NCBI RefSeq assembly: GCF_000425105.1
Contig: NZ_KE384304.1
Coordinates: forward strand, 61,657-125,656
DNA length: 64,000 nt
Source: Agrococcus lahaulensis DSM 17612
GTDB taxonomy: Bacteria; Actinomycetota; Actinomycetes; Actinomycetales; Microbacteriaceae
Reading direction: 5' to 3'
Shown here: piece by piece, positions 56,456-64,000 of the stretch
Position numbering within the stretch: position 1 is the stretch's first letter
Layout of the letters: each line of letters begins with the position of its first letter
Notes under the pieces: generated by a model
What the model was told of the DNA's origin: nothing
The model's input: the letters and a program-made list of their open reading frames with translations, nothing else
Databases searched by the model: none
Position numbers and translations under genes: made by a program

Positions 56456-57442
56456 ATGTCCAGCACCACGCCCGTCGGCGAGCGGATCGGCCGCGTCGCC
56501 GGCACCTGGTTCCCGCTCGTCGTGCTGGCCGCGGCGGCCGTCGCGATCGTCGTCCCGCAGGTGTTCCTGCCGATCGGGCCGTGGGTCAACACGCTGCTCG
56601 GCATCATCATGCTCGGCATGGGGCTCACGCTGAAGCCGGTCGACTTCACCGTCATCGCGAAGAAGCCCAAGGCCTTCGTCGTCGGCGTCGTCGCGCAGTA
56701 CGTCATCATGCCGCTCGCGGCGATCGGCCTCGCGCTCGCGTTCCAGCTGCCGCCCGAGCTGCTCGTGGGCGTCGTGCTCGTCGGCTCCGCGCCCGGCGGC
56801 ACCGCCTCGAACGTCATGGTCTACCTAGCGAAGGGCGACACCGCGCTCTCGGTCGCGATGACGACCGCGTCGACCCTGCTCGCGCCCGTGCTCACGCCGC
56901 TGCTCGTGCTGTGGCTCGCGGGCTCCTACCTGCCGGTCGACGCGTGGGGCCTGTTCCAGTCGATCATCTTCATCGTGCTGCTGCCCGTCATCGCGGGCGT
57001 GCTGCTGCGCATCCTGCTCCCGCGCCTCGTGCAGGCGATCCTGCCGTGGCTCCCGCTCGTCTCGGTCATCGGCATCACGCTCGTCGTGCTCGCCGTCGTG
57101 GCCGGCTCGGCCGCGACGATCCTCTCGGTCGGCCTGCTCGTCGCGCTCGTCGTCATCCTGCACAACGGCGTCGGCTACGGGCTGGGCTTCCTCGCCGCGA
57201 AGGCGGTCGGGCTCGACGAGAGCGCCCGGCGGGCCGTCGCGATCGAGGTCGGCATGCAGAACTCCGGGCTCGCCGCGGGCCTCGCGCGCACGCACTTCTC
57301 GCCCGAGTCGGCGCTGCCCGCCGCGATCTTCTCGGTCTGGCACAACGTCTCGGGCTCGCTGCTCGCGTCGTTCTGGTCGCGCCGCCCGCCGAAGGACGCC
57401 GCCCGCCTCGCGGCGGCGGAGGACCAGCCCGTCGCGAGCTGA
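56456..57442 (+). CDS. Bile acid:sodium symporter family protein (BASS)
   Basis: A 328-residue membrane protein with about nine hydrophobic segments. MGLTLKPVDFTVIAKKPKA, GSAPGGTASNVMVYLAKGD and AIEVGMQNSGLAAGLA are BASS signatures. It probably moves an organic anion with sodium; bile acids are not implied. ATG 56456 has the strongest ribosome-binding site in the window, AAGGAGGT at 56443-56450. Confidence 0.93.
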   Translation: MSSTTPVGERIGRVAGTWFPLVVLAAAAVAIVVPQVFLPIGPWVNTLLGIIMLGMGLTLKPVDFTVIAKKPKAFVVGVVAQYVIMPLAAIGLALAFQLPPELLVGVVLVGSAPGGTASNVMVYLAKGDTALSVAMTTASTLLAPVLTPLLVLWLAGSYLPVDAWGLFQSIIFIVLLPVIAGVLLRILLPRLVQAILPWLPLVSVIGITLVVLAVVAGSAATILSVGLLVALVVILHNGVGYGLGFLAAKAVGLDESARRAVAIEVGMQNSGLAAGLARTHFSPESALPAAIFSVWHNVSGSLLASFWSRRPPKDAARLAAAEDQPVAS

Positions 57443-57520
57443 CCGGACCGCGGATGCGCCCTGTCGCCCCTCGTGGGCGGCGGGGCGTACGCTTCCCAGC
57501 ACCGACCGAGAGGGGCTGCG

Positions 57521-57919
57521 ATGGCGCTGCGCTGGTATTCGAACGTGATCGAGTCGACCGACCCGAGGAGGCTCGGCGCCTGGTGGCGCGAGGCGCTCGA
57601 CTGGGAGATCATCCACGACACCGACGACGAGGTGGTCGTCATCCCGAAGCAGGCGGAGGAGATCGCCGCGAAGCTGACCTTCCACCAGTTCCCGCCGGGG
57701 CTCGTGTTCGTGCGCGTCGATCACGAGAAGGCGACGAAGAACCGGCTGCACATGGACCTCGCCCCGCACACGAGCGACGACCGCGACGCCGAGATCGCGC
57801 GACTCGAGTCGCTCGGTGCCCGGCGCATCGACATCGGGCAGGGGCCCGACGTGTCGTGGACCGTGCTCGCCGACATCGACGGCAACGAGTTCTGCGTGCT
57901 CTCGAGCCGCGACATGTAG
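57521..57919 (+). CDS. VOC family (glyoxalase-like) protein
   Basis: 132 residues, a small vicinal-oxygen-chelate fold protein. It starts LRWYSNVIESTDPRRLGAWW and has LHMDLAPHTSDDRDAEIARL and ADIDGNEFCVL, as in the glyoxalase-like subgroup. Metal ligands are not certain, and substrate is unknown. ATG follows GAGAGGGG. Last high-GC gene before the compositionally different islet. Confidence 0.88.
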   Translation: MALRWYSNVIESTDPRRLGAWWREALDWEIIHDTDDEVVVIPKQAEEIAAKLTFHQFPPGLVFVRVDHEKATKNRLHMDLAPHTSDDRDAEIARLESLGARRIDIGQGPDVSWTVLADIDGNEFCVLSSRDM

Positions 57920-58228
57920 CGCGGCAGCGCAACGCGCCGGGTCGCATGCACCTGGTGCTGATGCTGGGCGCCCTGGGTGCGCGAACGCCCCGACTCACCG
58001 CTCTCAGCTGAGACGGGTCGGGAGTCGCTCGAAGGCGCAGAGCGCGCGCACCAACGTCCGGCTCACAAGAAAGCGATCCGGCAGGGACGCGCGCCAACGA
58101 CCGGATGCGATATCGGACGCGCAGTGAAGGGCGTTCAGTCAGTCCTTGAAAAATTGCCGCAGCCCCAAAGTTGCACCTATGCTCCGAGTAGTAATCGCCC
58201 GATTGCAGAGATCGACAAGGGAGTCATC
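57920..58228. other. Gene-poor lower-GC stretch upstream of secreted-protein gene
   Basis: 309 bases with no convincing gene. GC is visibly lower in its second half. It holds TTGCCG (58154-58159), 18 bases, TATGCT (58178-58183), a promoter-like pair about 45 bases before the TTG start of the small secreted protein, and AAGGGAG at 58217-58223 as ribosome-binding site. Confidence 0.55.
58154..58183 (+). promoter_or_regulatory. Promoter for the small secreted protein
   Basis: TTGCCG-N18-TATGCT. The downstream leader of about 38 bases contains the ribosome-binding site AAGGGAG. Confidence 0.55.
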
Positions 58229-58630
58229 TTGAAGAAAAATCGCGCGCGCAAGCGCATTACACTGCTGGCAGTTGCACTGGGAGTCTCGCTCGTAGCCGGA
58301 GCGTCGCCGGCGTCAACCGCACCGGCTTCAGCCGTTGTCGATGACGGAGGTGGACAGATCATGCTGGTTGGAAGCCGTTACGTGAATGGCATCTCGTGCC
58401 GATTCAACTGGCCTTTCAGCGTGCAGTGGCCTCACATCACCGCTACCGCACGAGGCACGGTGACGGCGGTTCTCTACAACGATTATGGCTTCACTCGCAC
58501 TATCACGCTCGGGACGAGCAGCACCACCCGGAGCTGGGACATGAGCACCGCCCCTACCGCAGGCTTCAACTACGCACACGTGCGAGCGACCGGCGGCGTG
58601 GAGAGAGCCGGCGCTTATTGCGGAGGCTGA
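58229..58630 (+). CDS. Small secreted two-cysteine protein of unknown family
   Basis: 133 residues. KKNRARKRITLLAVALGVSL is a clear signal-peptide start and APASA near residue 35 is a likely cleavage site. The mature part, about 98 residues, is rich in Thr, Tyr, Trp and Gly, has exactly two Cys (57 and 131) that could form one disulfide, and reads as an all-beta protein. TTG 58229 follows AAGGGAG; no ATG or GTG lies nearby in frame. Codons use A and T far more than neighbours, which suggests transfer. No family recognised; a bacteriocin or envelope-active protein is possible but unproven. Confidence 0.75.
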   Translation: MKKNRARKRITLLAVALGVSLVAGASPASTAPASAVVDDGGGQIMLVGSRYVNGISCRFNWPFSVQWPHITATARGTVTAVLYNDYGFTRTITLGTSSTTRSWDMSTAPTAGFNYAHVRATGGVERAGAYCGG

Positions 58631-58752
58631 CTCGCGCCGCAACCGTTGACATCGGCGCACCGGAGCGGGCGGCTCTCGCTTTTCACATGGCACGAAGCCT
58701 TAGAAATCGATAGCTAAGAAGGCGCCGGAGCGGCCAGGTCAGACGGCACAGA

Positions 58753-58786
58753 AGGGCGCCCGGATCACCGAGGATCCGGGCGCCCT
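58753..58786. terminator. Terminator between secreted-protein gene and Bax-inhibitor-like gene
   Basis: AGGGCGCCCGGATC (58753-58766), ACCGAG loop, GATCCGGGCGCCCT (58773-58786). A perfect 14-bp stem 15 bases past the minus-strand stop at 58801. Confidence 0.85.
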
Positions 58787-58800
58787 CACCCACCCGATCG

Positions 58801-59769
58801 CTAGTCGCCGCTGCGCAGGATGGCGATGATGCGCAGGATCTCCACGTAGAGCCAGATGACCGTCATGGTGATGCCGAAGGCCGCCGACCAGCCGTACTTC
58901 TTGTGCACGCCCCGCTTGACGCCGAGCTCGATGCCCTCGAAGTCCATCACGAGCGAGTAGGCGCCGAGCAGCACCGCGAGCGCGCCCAGGATGACGCCGA
59001 GCGGGATCCCCATAATCTCGACCGAGCTGCGCCAGCCGAACATGCCGGTCGGAGCGACGAGCATGCCGATGAAGTTGGCGAGCGAGAAGAGCCCGTAGCC
59101 GATGATGACGATGAAGAAGATCTTGTTGAGCTTCGGCGACGTGCGGAACACGCGGAAGCAGTAGCCGACCAGCGTCACCGCGAACACGCTCGCGGTCGCG
59201 AGCAGCGCCTGGAAGATGATGCCGCTGTACATGAACTCGAGCACGGCGGAGAAGCCACCCAGGAAGAGGCCCTGCGCGGCGGCGTAGGCGAGCACGAGCG
59301 CGGGGCTCGGCTCCTTCTTGAAGATGTTGACGAGCGCGAGCACGAAACCGACGAGCGCGCCGCCGTAGGTCAGCAGGTAGAACAGCGGCGACGAGCCGCC
59401 GATGAAGCCCATGGCGAGCGTGATCGCGAAGCCCAGCGCGGTGACGCCGAGCGTCATGGCGGTCTTCGTGATGACGCCGTCGTACGTGAGGCGCTCGGTC
59501 TCGAGCGGGCCGGCCGCCGGGGCGTTGAACTGCTGGTTCAGCTGGTCGGGCGACGGCATCGGCTGCTGGCCGTACGGCGTGCCGTACTGCTGCTGCTGCC
59601 CGTAGGGCGCGCCGCCGAACTGCTGCTGACCGTACGGTGCCTGTCCGTAGGGCGCCTGGCCGTACGGTGCCTGACCATACGGGGCCTGGCCACCGGGGAT
59701 GGCCTGGGCCGCGCGCTGCGAGTTCTCGGTGAACGCGGGCGAGTTGCGGAACGCGGGGTTGCCTGCCAA
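58801..59769 (-). CDS. Bax inhibitor-1/YccA family membrane protein with YGQ-rich N-terminus
   Basis: About 322 residues. The first 85 are cytoplasmic, with APYGQ repeated four times and further YGQ units; then seven hydrophobic segments of the BI-1/YccA family (LTYGGALVGFVLALVNIFKK; FRVFRTSPKLNKIFFIVIIG). TTG 59769 starts LAGNPAFRNSPAF, where relatives usually begin, with GGAG eight bases upstream; ATG 59793 adds eight residues and is the alternative. Function in bacteria is unclear, perhaps ion leak or quality control. Confidence 0.85.
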   Translation of the reverse strand: MAGNPAFRNSPAFTENSQRAAQAIPGGQAPYGQAPYGQAPYGQAPYGQQQFGGAPYGQQQQYGTPYGQQPMPSPDQLNQQFNAPAAGPLETERLTYDGVITKTAMTLGVTALGFAITLAMGFIGGSSPLFYLLTYGGALVGFVLALVNIFKKEPSPALVLAYAAAQGLFLGGFSAVLEFMYSGIIFQALLATASVFAVTLVGYCFRVFRTSPKLNKIFFIVIIGYGLFSLANFIGMLVAPTGMFGWRSSVEIMGIPLGVILGALAVLLGAYSLVMDFEGIELGVKRGVHKKYGWSAAFGITMTVIWLYVEILRIIAILRSGD

Positions 59770-59888
59770 GGGTGTTGCTCCTGTCGAGTGCATGCGGCCG
59801 CCTCAACGGGCGGTCGCGCTCAGCGTAGCGAAACGAGCCAGCATTTCGCTGTGTCGCTGGGCCCGTTCGCCCAAGGCAGACTGAGCGC

Positions 59889-60914
59889 ATGCGGCCCACC
59901 ACGCTCATCGCTCACCGCGGCGCTTCCGGCTGGGCGCCCGAGCACACCGAGACGGCGATCCGCCTGGCTGCAGAGCTCGGTGCAGACGCCGTCGAGCCCG
60001 ACCTCGTCGCGACTCGCGACGGCGTGCTCGTCGTGCGGCACGACAACGAGCTGGGCGAGACGACCGACGTCGCCGCGCGACCGGAGTTCGCCGATCGCCG
60101 GCGCCGGCAGTCGATCGACGGCGAAGAGCTCGAGGGCTGGTTCGTCGAGGACTTCACGTGGGCCGAGGTCGCGACGCTCCGCGCTCGCGAGCGGCTGCCG
60201 CGCCTGCGCCCGCTCGGCGCCCGGCTCGACGGCCGCGACCGCGTGCTGCGCTTCGAGGAGCTGCTCGCGATCGCCGACGAGACCGGCCTCGGCGTCGTCG
60301 CCGAGCTCAAGCACGCGACGCACCACGCCGCGCTCGGCCTGCCGCTCGACGAGCTCGTGGCGGATGCCGTGCGCGGCACCCGCTGGCAGGCGCCGGGCGC
60401 GCTCGTGGTCGAGTCCTTCGAGGAGACCGTGCTGCATGGCGTGCGGCAGCGCGGCGTCGAGGCGCGGCTCGTCTACCTCATGGACCACGACGGCACCGCC
60501 GCCGACCTCGTGGCGGGAGGCGACGCATCCGCCCCGACCTACGCCGAGCAGCGCGAGGACGCGGCGCTCGCGGCGCTCGCGAGCCGCGTCGACGCGATCA
60601 GCGTCGCGAAGTCGGTGCTCTTCGAGCGCGGCGGCGACCTGCTCGGCACGAGCGGCCTCTTCGAGCGGGCGCGCGAGGCCGGCCTCGGCACGATCACCTG
60701 GACCCTGCGGCCCGAGAACGCCTTCCTCGAGCCCGAGCACCGGCTGGGCGACCACGACGCGGCGTGGGGCGACTGGACGACCGAGTGGGGGATGCTCGCG
60801 GCGCTCGGGCTCGAGGCGGTCTTCGTCGACCACCCCGACCTGTGGCGCCGCCTCACAGCGCTGGGCGCTCCGGCGGCTCCTCCGACGGCACATCGTCGAC
60901 CGGCAGCACGCTGA
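59889..60914 (+). CDS. Glycerophosphodiester phosphodiesterase
   Basis: A 341-residue TIM-barrel GDPD enzyme that releases glycerol-3-phosphate from glycerophosphodiesters. LIAHRGASGWAPEHTETAI gives the first His and Glu, AVEPDLVATRDGVLVVRHDN the metal-binding Glu/Asp and second His; VAELKHATHH carries another. No signal peptide, so cytoplasmic. ATG is leaderless (CAGACT six bases upstream). Its 3' end overlaps the convergent DUF421 gene by 62 bases. Confidence 0.92.
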   Translation: MRPTTLIAHRGASGWAPEHTETAIRLAAELGADAVEPDLVATRDGVLVVRHDNELGETTDVAARPEFADRRRRQSIDGEELEGWFVEDFTWAEVATLRARERLPRLRPLGARLDGRDRVLRFEELLAIADETGLGVVAELKHATHHAALGLPLDELVADAVRGTRWQAPGALVVESFEETVLHGVRQRGVEARLVYLMDHDGTAADLVAGGDASAPTYAEQREDAALAALASRVDAISVAKSVLFERGGDLLGTSGLFERAREAGLGTITWTLRPENAFLEPEHRLGDHDAAWGDWTTEWGMLAALGLEAVFVDHPDLWRRLTALGAPAAPPTAHRRPAAR

Positions 60915-61374
60915 TCATGCCGTTGGGCTCGAGCCACGCGCGCTTCACCTGCGAGACGTCGGAGAGGCCGTGCAGGCGCAGCTGCGACTCGAGCTCCTCC
61001 TGGCTCATGAACTCGCGCTTGAGGGCTCGGCGGTTGAGCCTGCCGTCCTCGATGAGCGGCTTCGGCCGAGCCTTGAGCAGGCGTCCGAGCGCTGGCCAGC
61101 GATAGCCGACCGCGTCGAGCGCGACGCTCCAGAACAGGATCGTGCCGACGAGCACGAGGCTGTCGCCGATCGAGGCGGCGTCGCCGCGCAGCCCCGCGCC
61201 CGCCGCGTCGGCGACGAGCACGACGATGAGGATGTCGGTGATGCCGAGCCCGCCCGACTCGCGCTGCCCGACGACGCGCATGAGCAGCGTGAGCGCGAGG
61301 AACGTCACGGTGCCCCGCACCACGATCTCGAGCACCGGCACCGTCAGGCCGAAGACCTCTCCCCAGTCCGGCAT
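60853..61374 (-). CDS. DUF421 (YetF-like) membrane protein
   Basis: 173 residues. Three N-terminal helices (RGTVTFLALTLLMRVVGQRE, GITDILIVVLVADAAG) and a cytoplasmic domain with KARPKPLIEDGRLNRRALKR and MSQEELESQLRLHGL, as in YetF/DUF421. Function unknown. ATG 61374 has GGGGAGGG five bases upstream. Overlaps the GDPD gene tail to tail, unusual even here. Confidence 0.9.
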   Translation of the reverse strand: MPDWGEVFGLTVPVLEIVVRGTVTFLALTLLMRVVGQRESGGLGITDILIVVLVADAAGAGLRGDAASIGDSLVLVGTILFWSVALDAVGYRWPALGRLLKARPKPLIEDGRLNRRALKREFMSQEELESQLRLHGLSDVSQVKRAWLEPNGMISVLPVDDVPSEEPPERPAL

Positions 61375-61489
61375 CGCGCACCCTCCCCGTGATCGTGCGG
61401 TCACCCTAGTCGCGCGAGGTCACGGCCCGCGGAGAGGCTCCGTCCACGGCGGATGCGTCACGACCGTCGGCCGTGTCACCCCCGGCTCG

Positions 61490-61495
61490 TAGACT
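61490..61495 (+). promoter_or_regulatory. -10 box for leaderless pcrA
   Basis: TAGACT at 61490-61495 lies nine bases before ATG 61505, which has no ribosome-binding site. Confidence 0.5.
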
Positions 61496-61504
61496 GGTCA
61501 CGAC

Positions 61505-63883
61505 ATGACGGATCTGTGGGGCCTGGGGGACGAGGGCTTCGGGGAAGTGCAGCGGCCGACGCCCCTCGGACCGCGCGGCGAGTCGATCCCCGAGGAGCTG
61601 CTCGAGGGCCTCAACCCCCCGCAGCGCGAGGCGGTCGAGCACCGCGGGCCCGCGCTGCTCATCGTCGCCGGCGCCGGCTCGGGCAAGACCCGCGTGCTCA
61701 CGCACCGCGTCGCGGGGCTGCTCGCGACGCGCGAGGCGTGGCCGAGCCAGATCCTCGCGATCACCTTCACGAACAAGGCCGCCGCCGAGATGCGCGAGCG
61801 CGTCGAGCGCCTCATCGGCGAGGAGTCGCGCGGCATGTGGATCTCGACGTTCCACTCCGCGTGCGTGCGCATCCTGCGCCGCGAGGCGGAGGAGTTCGGC
61901 TTCAAGCAGTCGTTCACGATCTACGACTCGGGCGACGTGCGCGCGCTCGTGAAGCGGCTCATCAAGGAGCGCGGCGCCGACATCCAGGGGCTCACGCCCG
62001 GCGGCGTCGCCGCGCGCATCTCGAAGGCGAAGAACGAGCTGCACGACGTCGACTCCTGGGCGCGCACCGCCAACCTCGAGAACCCGCTCGACGCGGCGTT
62101 CCTCGAGCTGTGGCGCGCGTACGACGCCGAGCTGCGGCGCGCGAACGCGTTCGACTTCGACGACCTCATCTCGCAGACCGTCTTCCTGCTGCGCGCGTTC
62201 CCGCACGTCGCCGCGCAGTACCGCAAGCGCTTCCGCCACATCCTCGTCGACGAGTACCAGGACACGAACGCGGCGCAGTACGCGCTCATCCGCGAGCTCA
62301 CGCAGCCCGTGACGCGCGCCGACCTGCCCGACCTCCGCGCCGACCTGCCCGGCGCATCCCTCACGGTCGTGGGCGACTCGGATCAGTCGATCTACGCCTT
62401 CCGGGGCGCCGACATCCGCAACATCACCGACTTCGAGCGCGACTTCGCCGGCGCGCGCGTCATCATGCTCGAGCAGAACTACCGCTCGACGCAGAACATC
62501 CTCTCGGCCGCGAACGCCGTGATCGGCAACAACTTCGACCGGCGCGAGAAGCGGCTGTGGACCGACTCGGGCGACGGCGAGAAGATCGTCGGCTTCACCG
62601 GCTACTCGGGCCACGACGAGGCGCAGTTCGTCGCCGACGAGATCGTCGAGCTCACCTCCCGCGGCATGGCCTACAGCGACATCGCCGTCTTCTACCGCAC
62701 GAACGCGCAGACGCGAGCGCTCGAAGAGGTGCTCATCCGCACCGCCATCCCGTACAAGGTGATCGGCGGCACGAAGTTCTACGAGCGCGCCGAGATCAAG
62801 GACGCGATGGCGTACCTCATCACGGTCGCGAACCCCGCCGACTCGCTCAGCCTGCGCCGCATCATGAACGTGCCCAAGCGCGGCATCGGCCCCGCGACCG
62901 AGGCGGCGCTGCAGGCCTTCGCCGACGAGCGGCAGATCACGCTCCGGGATGCGATGCGTCGCGTCGACGAGATCGCCCTCGGCCCGAAGGTGGCCGCGGC
63001 GATCAAGGACCTCGCGGCGCTGCTCGACGAGTGGAGCGACCGGCCCGAGGCCGATCCCGGCGAGGTGCTGCGCGAGCTCATGAGCCGCTCGGGCTACACC
63101 GACCAGCTGCGCCGCTCGCCCGACCCGCAGGACGCCGCGCGGCTCGAGAACGTCGAGGAGCTCATCGCGGTCACGCGCGAGTTCCGACGGCAGAACCCGA
63201 GCGGCAACCTCGTCGACTTCCTCACCGAGACGGCGCTCGTCGCCGCCGCCGACGAGCTCGACGACTCCGGCGGGCAGGTCTCGCTCATGACGCTGCACAC
63301 CGCGAAGGGCCTCGAGTTCGAGGCGGTGTTCATCACGGGCGTCGAGGAGGACCTGCTGCCGCACCGCATCTCGGCGAACGAGCCGGGCGGACCGGCCGAG
63401 GAGCGGCGGCTGTTCTACGTGGGCATCACGCGCGCCCGCCAGCGGCTGCACCTCTCGCTCGCGATGACGCGTGCGCAGTTCGGCGAGGTCAACCCGGCCG
63501 TGCCGAGCCGCTTCCTCGAGGAGATCCCGGCCGACCTCATCGACTGGCGCACCGCGCCGGTGACGGTGCGGCAGGCGTCGTCGCAGCGCGCGGTCGGGCG
63601 CTGGCGCGACGAGCCGCGCGAGTCGTTCGTGACCGGCTTCCGCGAGCCCAAGGCGCTGCCGAAGGGCCCGAAGCGCGAGTTCGCCAACACCATCACCGAG
63701 GTGCGCGACAACAGCGGCATGGAGCTCGCGCCGGGCGACCGCATCCGCCACAAGGACTTCGGCGAGGGCCGCGTGCAGGCCATCACGGGCGCCGACAAGA
63801 AGCGCGTCGCCGAGGTGCTCTTCGACTCGGCCGGCCGCAAGCGGCTGCTCGTGAAGATCGCGCCGATCGAGAAGATCGGCTGA
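61505..63883 (+). CDS. pcrA: ATP-dependent 3'-5' DNA helicase PcrA/UvrD
   Basis: A 792-residue superfamily 1A helicase for repair and removal of obstacles. Motif I AGAGSGKT (Lys61), Ia TFTNKAAAEM, II VDEYQDTN, III VGDSDQSIYAFRGAD, IV EQNYRSTQNI, V TLHTAKGLEFEAVF and VI YVGITRARQRL are all present. The C-terminal Tudor-like segment GDRIRHKDFGEGRVQAITG completes the PcrA form. Start is leaderless. Length is normal. Confidence 0.96.
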   Translation: MTDLWGLGDEGFGEVQRPTPLGPRGESIPEELLEGLNPPQREAVEHRGPALLIVAGAGSGKTRVLTHRVAGLLATREAWPSQILAITFTNKAAAEMRERVERLIGEESRGMWISTFHSACVRILRREAEEFGFKQSFTIYDSGDVRALVKRLIKERGADIQGLTPGGVAARISKAKNELHDVDSWARTANLENPLDAAFLELWRAYDAELRRANAFDFDDLISQTVFLLRAFPHVAAQYRKRFRHILVDEYQDTNAAQYALIRELTQPVTRADLPDLRADLPGASLTVVGDSDQSIYAFRGADIRNITDFERDFAGARVIMLEQNYRSTQNILSAANAVIGNNFDRREKRLWTDSGDGEKIVGFTGYSGHDEAQFVADEIVELTSRGMAYSDIAVFYRTNAQTRALEEVLIRTAIPYKVIGGTKFYERAEIKDAMAYLITVANPADSLSLRRIMNVPKRGIGPATEAALQAFADERQITLRDAMRRVDEIALGPKVAAAIKDLAALLDEWSDRPEADPGEVLRELMSRSGYTDQLRRSPDPQDAARLENVEELIAVTREFRRQNPSGNLVDFLTETALVAAADELDDSGGQVSLMTLHTAKGLEFEAVFITGVEEDLLPHRISANEPGGPAEERRLFYVGITRARQRLHLSLAMTRAQFGEVNPAVPSRFLEEIPADLIDWRTAPVTVRQASSQRAVGRWRDEPRESFVTGFREPKALPKGPKREFANTITEVRDNSGMELAPGDRIRHKDFGEGRVQAITGADKKRVAEVLFDSAGRKRLLVKIAPIEKIG

Positions 63884-63919
63884 CCGCCGCTGCACCGTCG
63901 GTCGGCCTCACGCCGTTGG

Positions 63920-64000
63920 TCGAGTAGCCGGCGCAGCCGGCGTATCGAGGCCGATCGGTTCCATCTCGATACGGGCCTGCGGCCCTACTCGATGAGCGGG
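63920..64000. repeat. Pair of facing REP-like palindromes
   Basis: TCGAGTAGCCGGCG ... CGCCGGCTACTCGA-type element at 63920-63948 (stem around CAG), then a second element in inverse order, TCTCGATACGGGCC, TGC loop, GGCCCTACTCGATGAGCGGG, to the window's end. The two face one another, as in BIME-type arrays; the cluster may continue beyond the window. Confidence 0.7.

Noticed and set aside
57945..58010. A 21-codon hydrophobic ORF (starts MHLVLMLGAL)
   Set aside because: No ribosome-binding site or promoter, and composition fits chance in GC-rich DNA.
58229..58630. Lactococcin 972-type bacteriocin
   Set aside because: Size and secretion fit, but the mature sequence does not show the motifs I know from that family, and no immunity or transporter genes adjoin it. 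Left as unknown.

Overview
The window is chromosomal DNA from a high-GC Gram-positive bacterium, most likely a member of the Microbacteriaceae (Agrococcus-like; this is inference from gene order and style, not a database match). The clues are a very strong GC bias, a duplicated IMP dehydrogenase (guaB plus guaB3), a DivIVA-like coiled-coil gene next to rplM, a CIRCE-controlled solitary groES, many apparently leaderless transcripts (a TANNNT -10 box six to nine bases before the start codon), and palindromic repeats carrying TCGAGTAGC and GCGTATCGA arms. No tRNA, rRNA, prophage, insertion sequence or CRISPR array was seen.

Layout. 0-2.9 kb: end of an ABC exporter operon with two ATPases and membrane subunits. 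3.0-7.4 kb: HPr and a mannitol PTS operon (IICB, IIA, mannitol-1-phosphate dehydrogenase), then a DUF3419 (BtaA-like) aminocarboxypropyltransferase candidate. 7.4-18.3 kb: the translation/transcription block infA-rpmJ-rpsM-rpsK-rpoA-rplQ, an antisense GH15 gene, truA, a HAD phosphatase, a DivIVA-like protein, rplM-rpsI and glmM. 18.3-24.3 kb: an APC permease, a CGNR-regulator/EamA-transporter divergent pair, a 20-bp tandem repeat, and coaA divergent from glmS. 24.3-30.3 kb: acpS, a rearranged alanine racemase fused to TsaE, then tsaB, rimI and tsaD (t6A tRNA modification), and three small DUF4190-like membrane proteins, one with a tyrosine/glutamine-rich domain. 30.4-39 kb: a THUMP-like methyltransferase, groES, rarD, and a branched-chain amino-acid ABC transporter whose binding protein converges on livHMGF. 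39-49.5 kb: guaB, a repeat-flanked AbiEi-like gene, a DUF4097/PadR pair, guaB3, glpD, SURF1, DUF3817 and guaA. 49.6-57.9 kb: a Phd/VapC toxin-antitoxin pair, an ECF42-type sigma module with a DGPF protein and two paralogous membrane proteins, an alpha/beta hydrolase, sufS-sufU, a BASS transporter and a VOC protein. 58-64 kb: a lower-GC islet with a small secreted protein, a Bax-inhibitor-like protein, a glycerophosphodiesterase, a DUF421 protein and a PcrA/UvrD helicase, ending in a pair of palindromic repeats.

Most genes are core metabolism or information processing with many 1-8 base overlaps. The most unusual items are the alanine racemase whose C-terminal motifs are out of order and whose frame runs into TsaE; the ECF42 operon with twin membrane proteins; the lower-GC islet with a secreted two-cysteine protein; and the repeat-flanked AbiEi-like gene with a PD-(D/E)XK-like motif.
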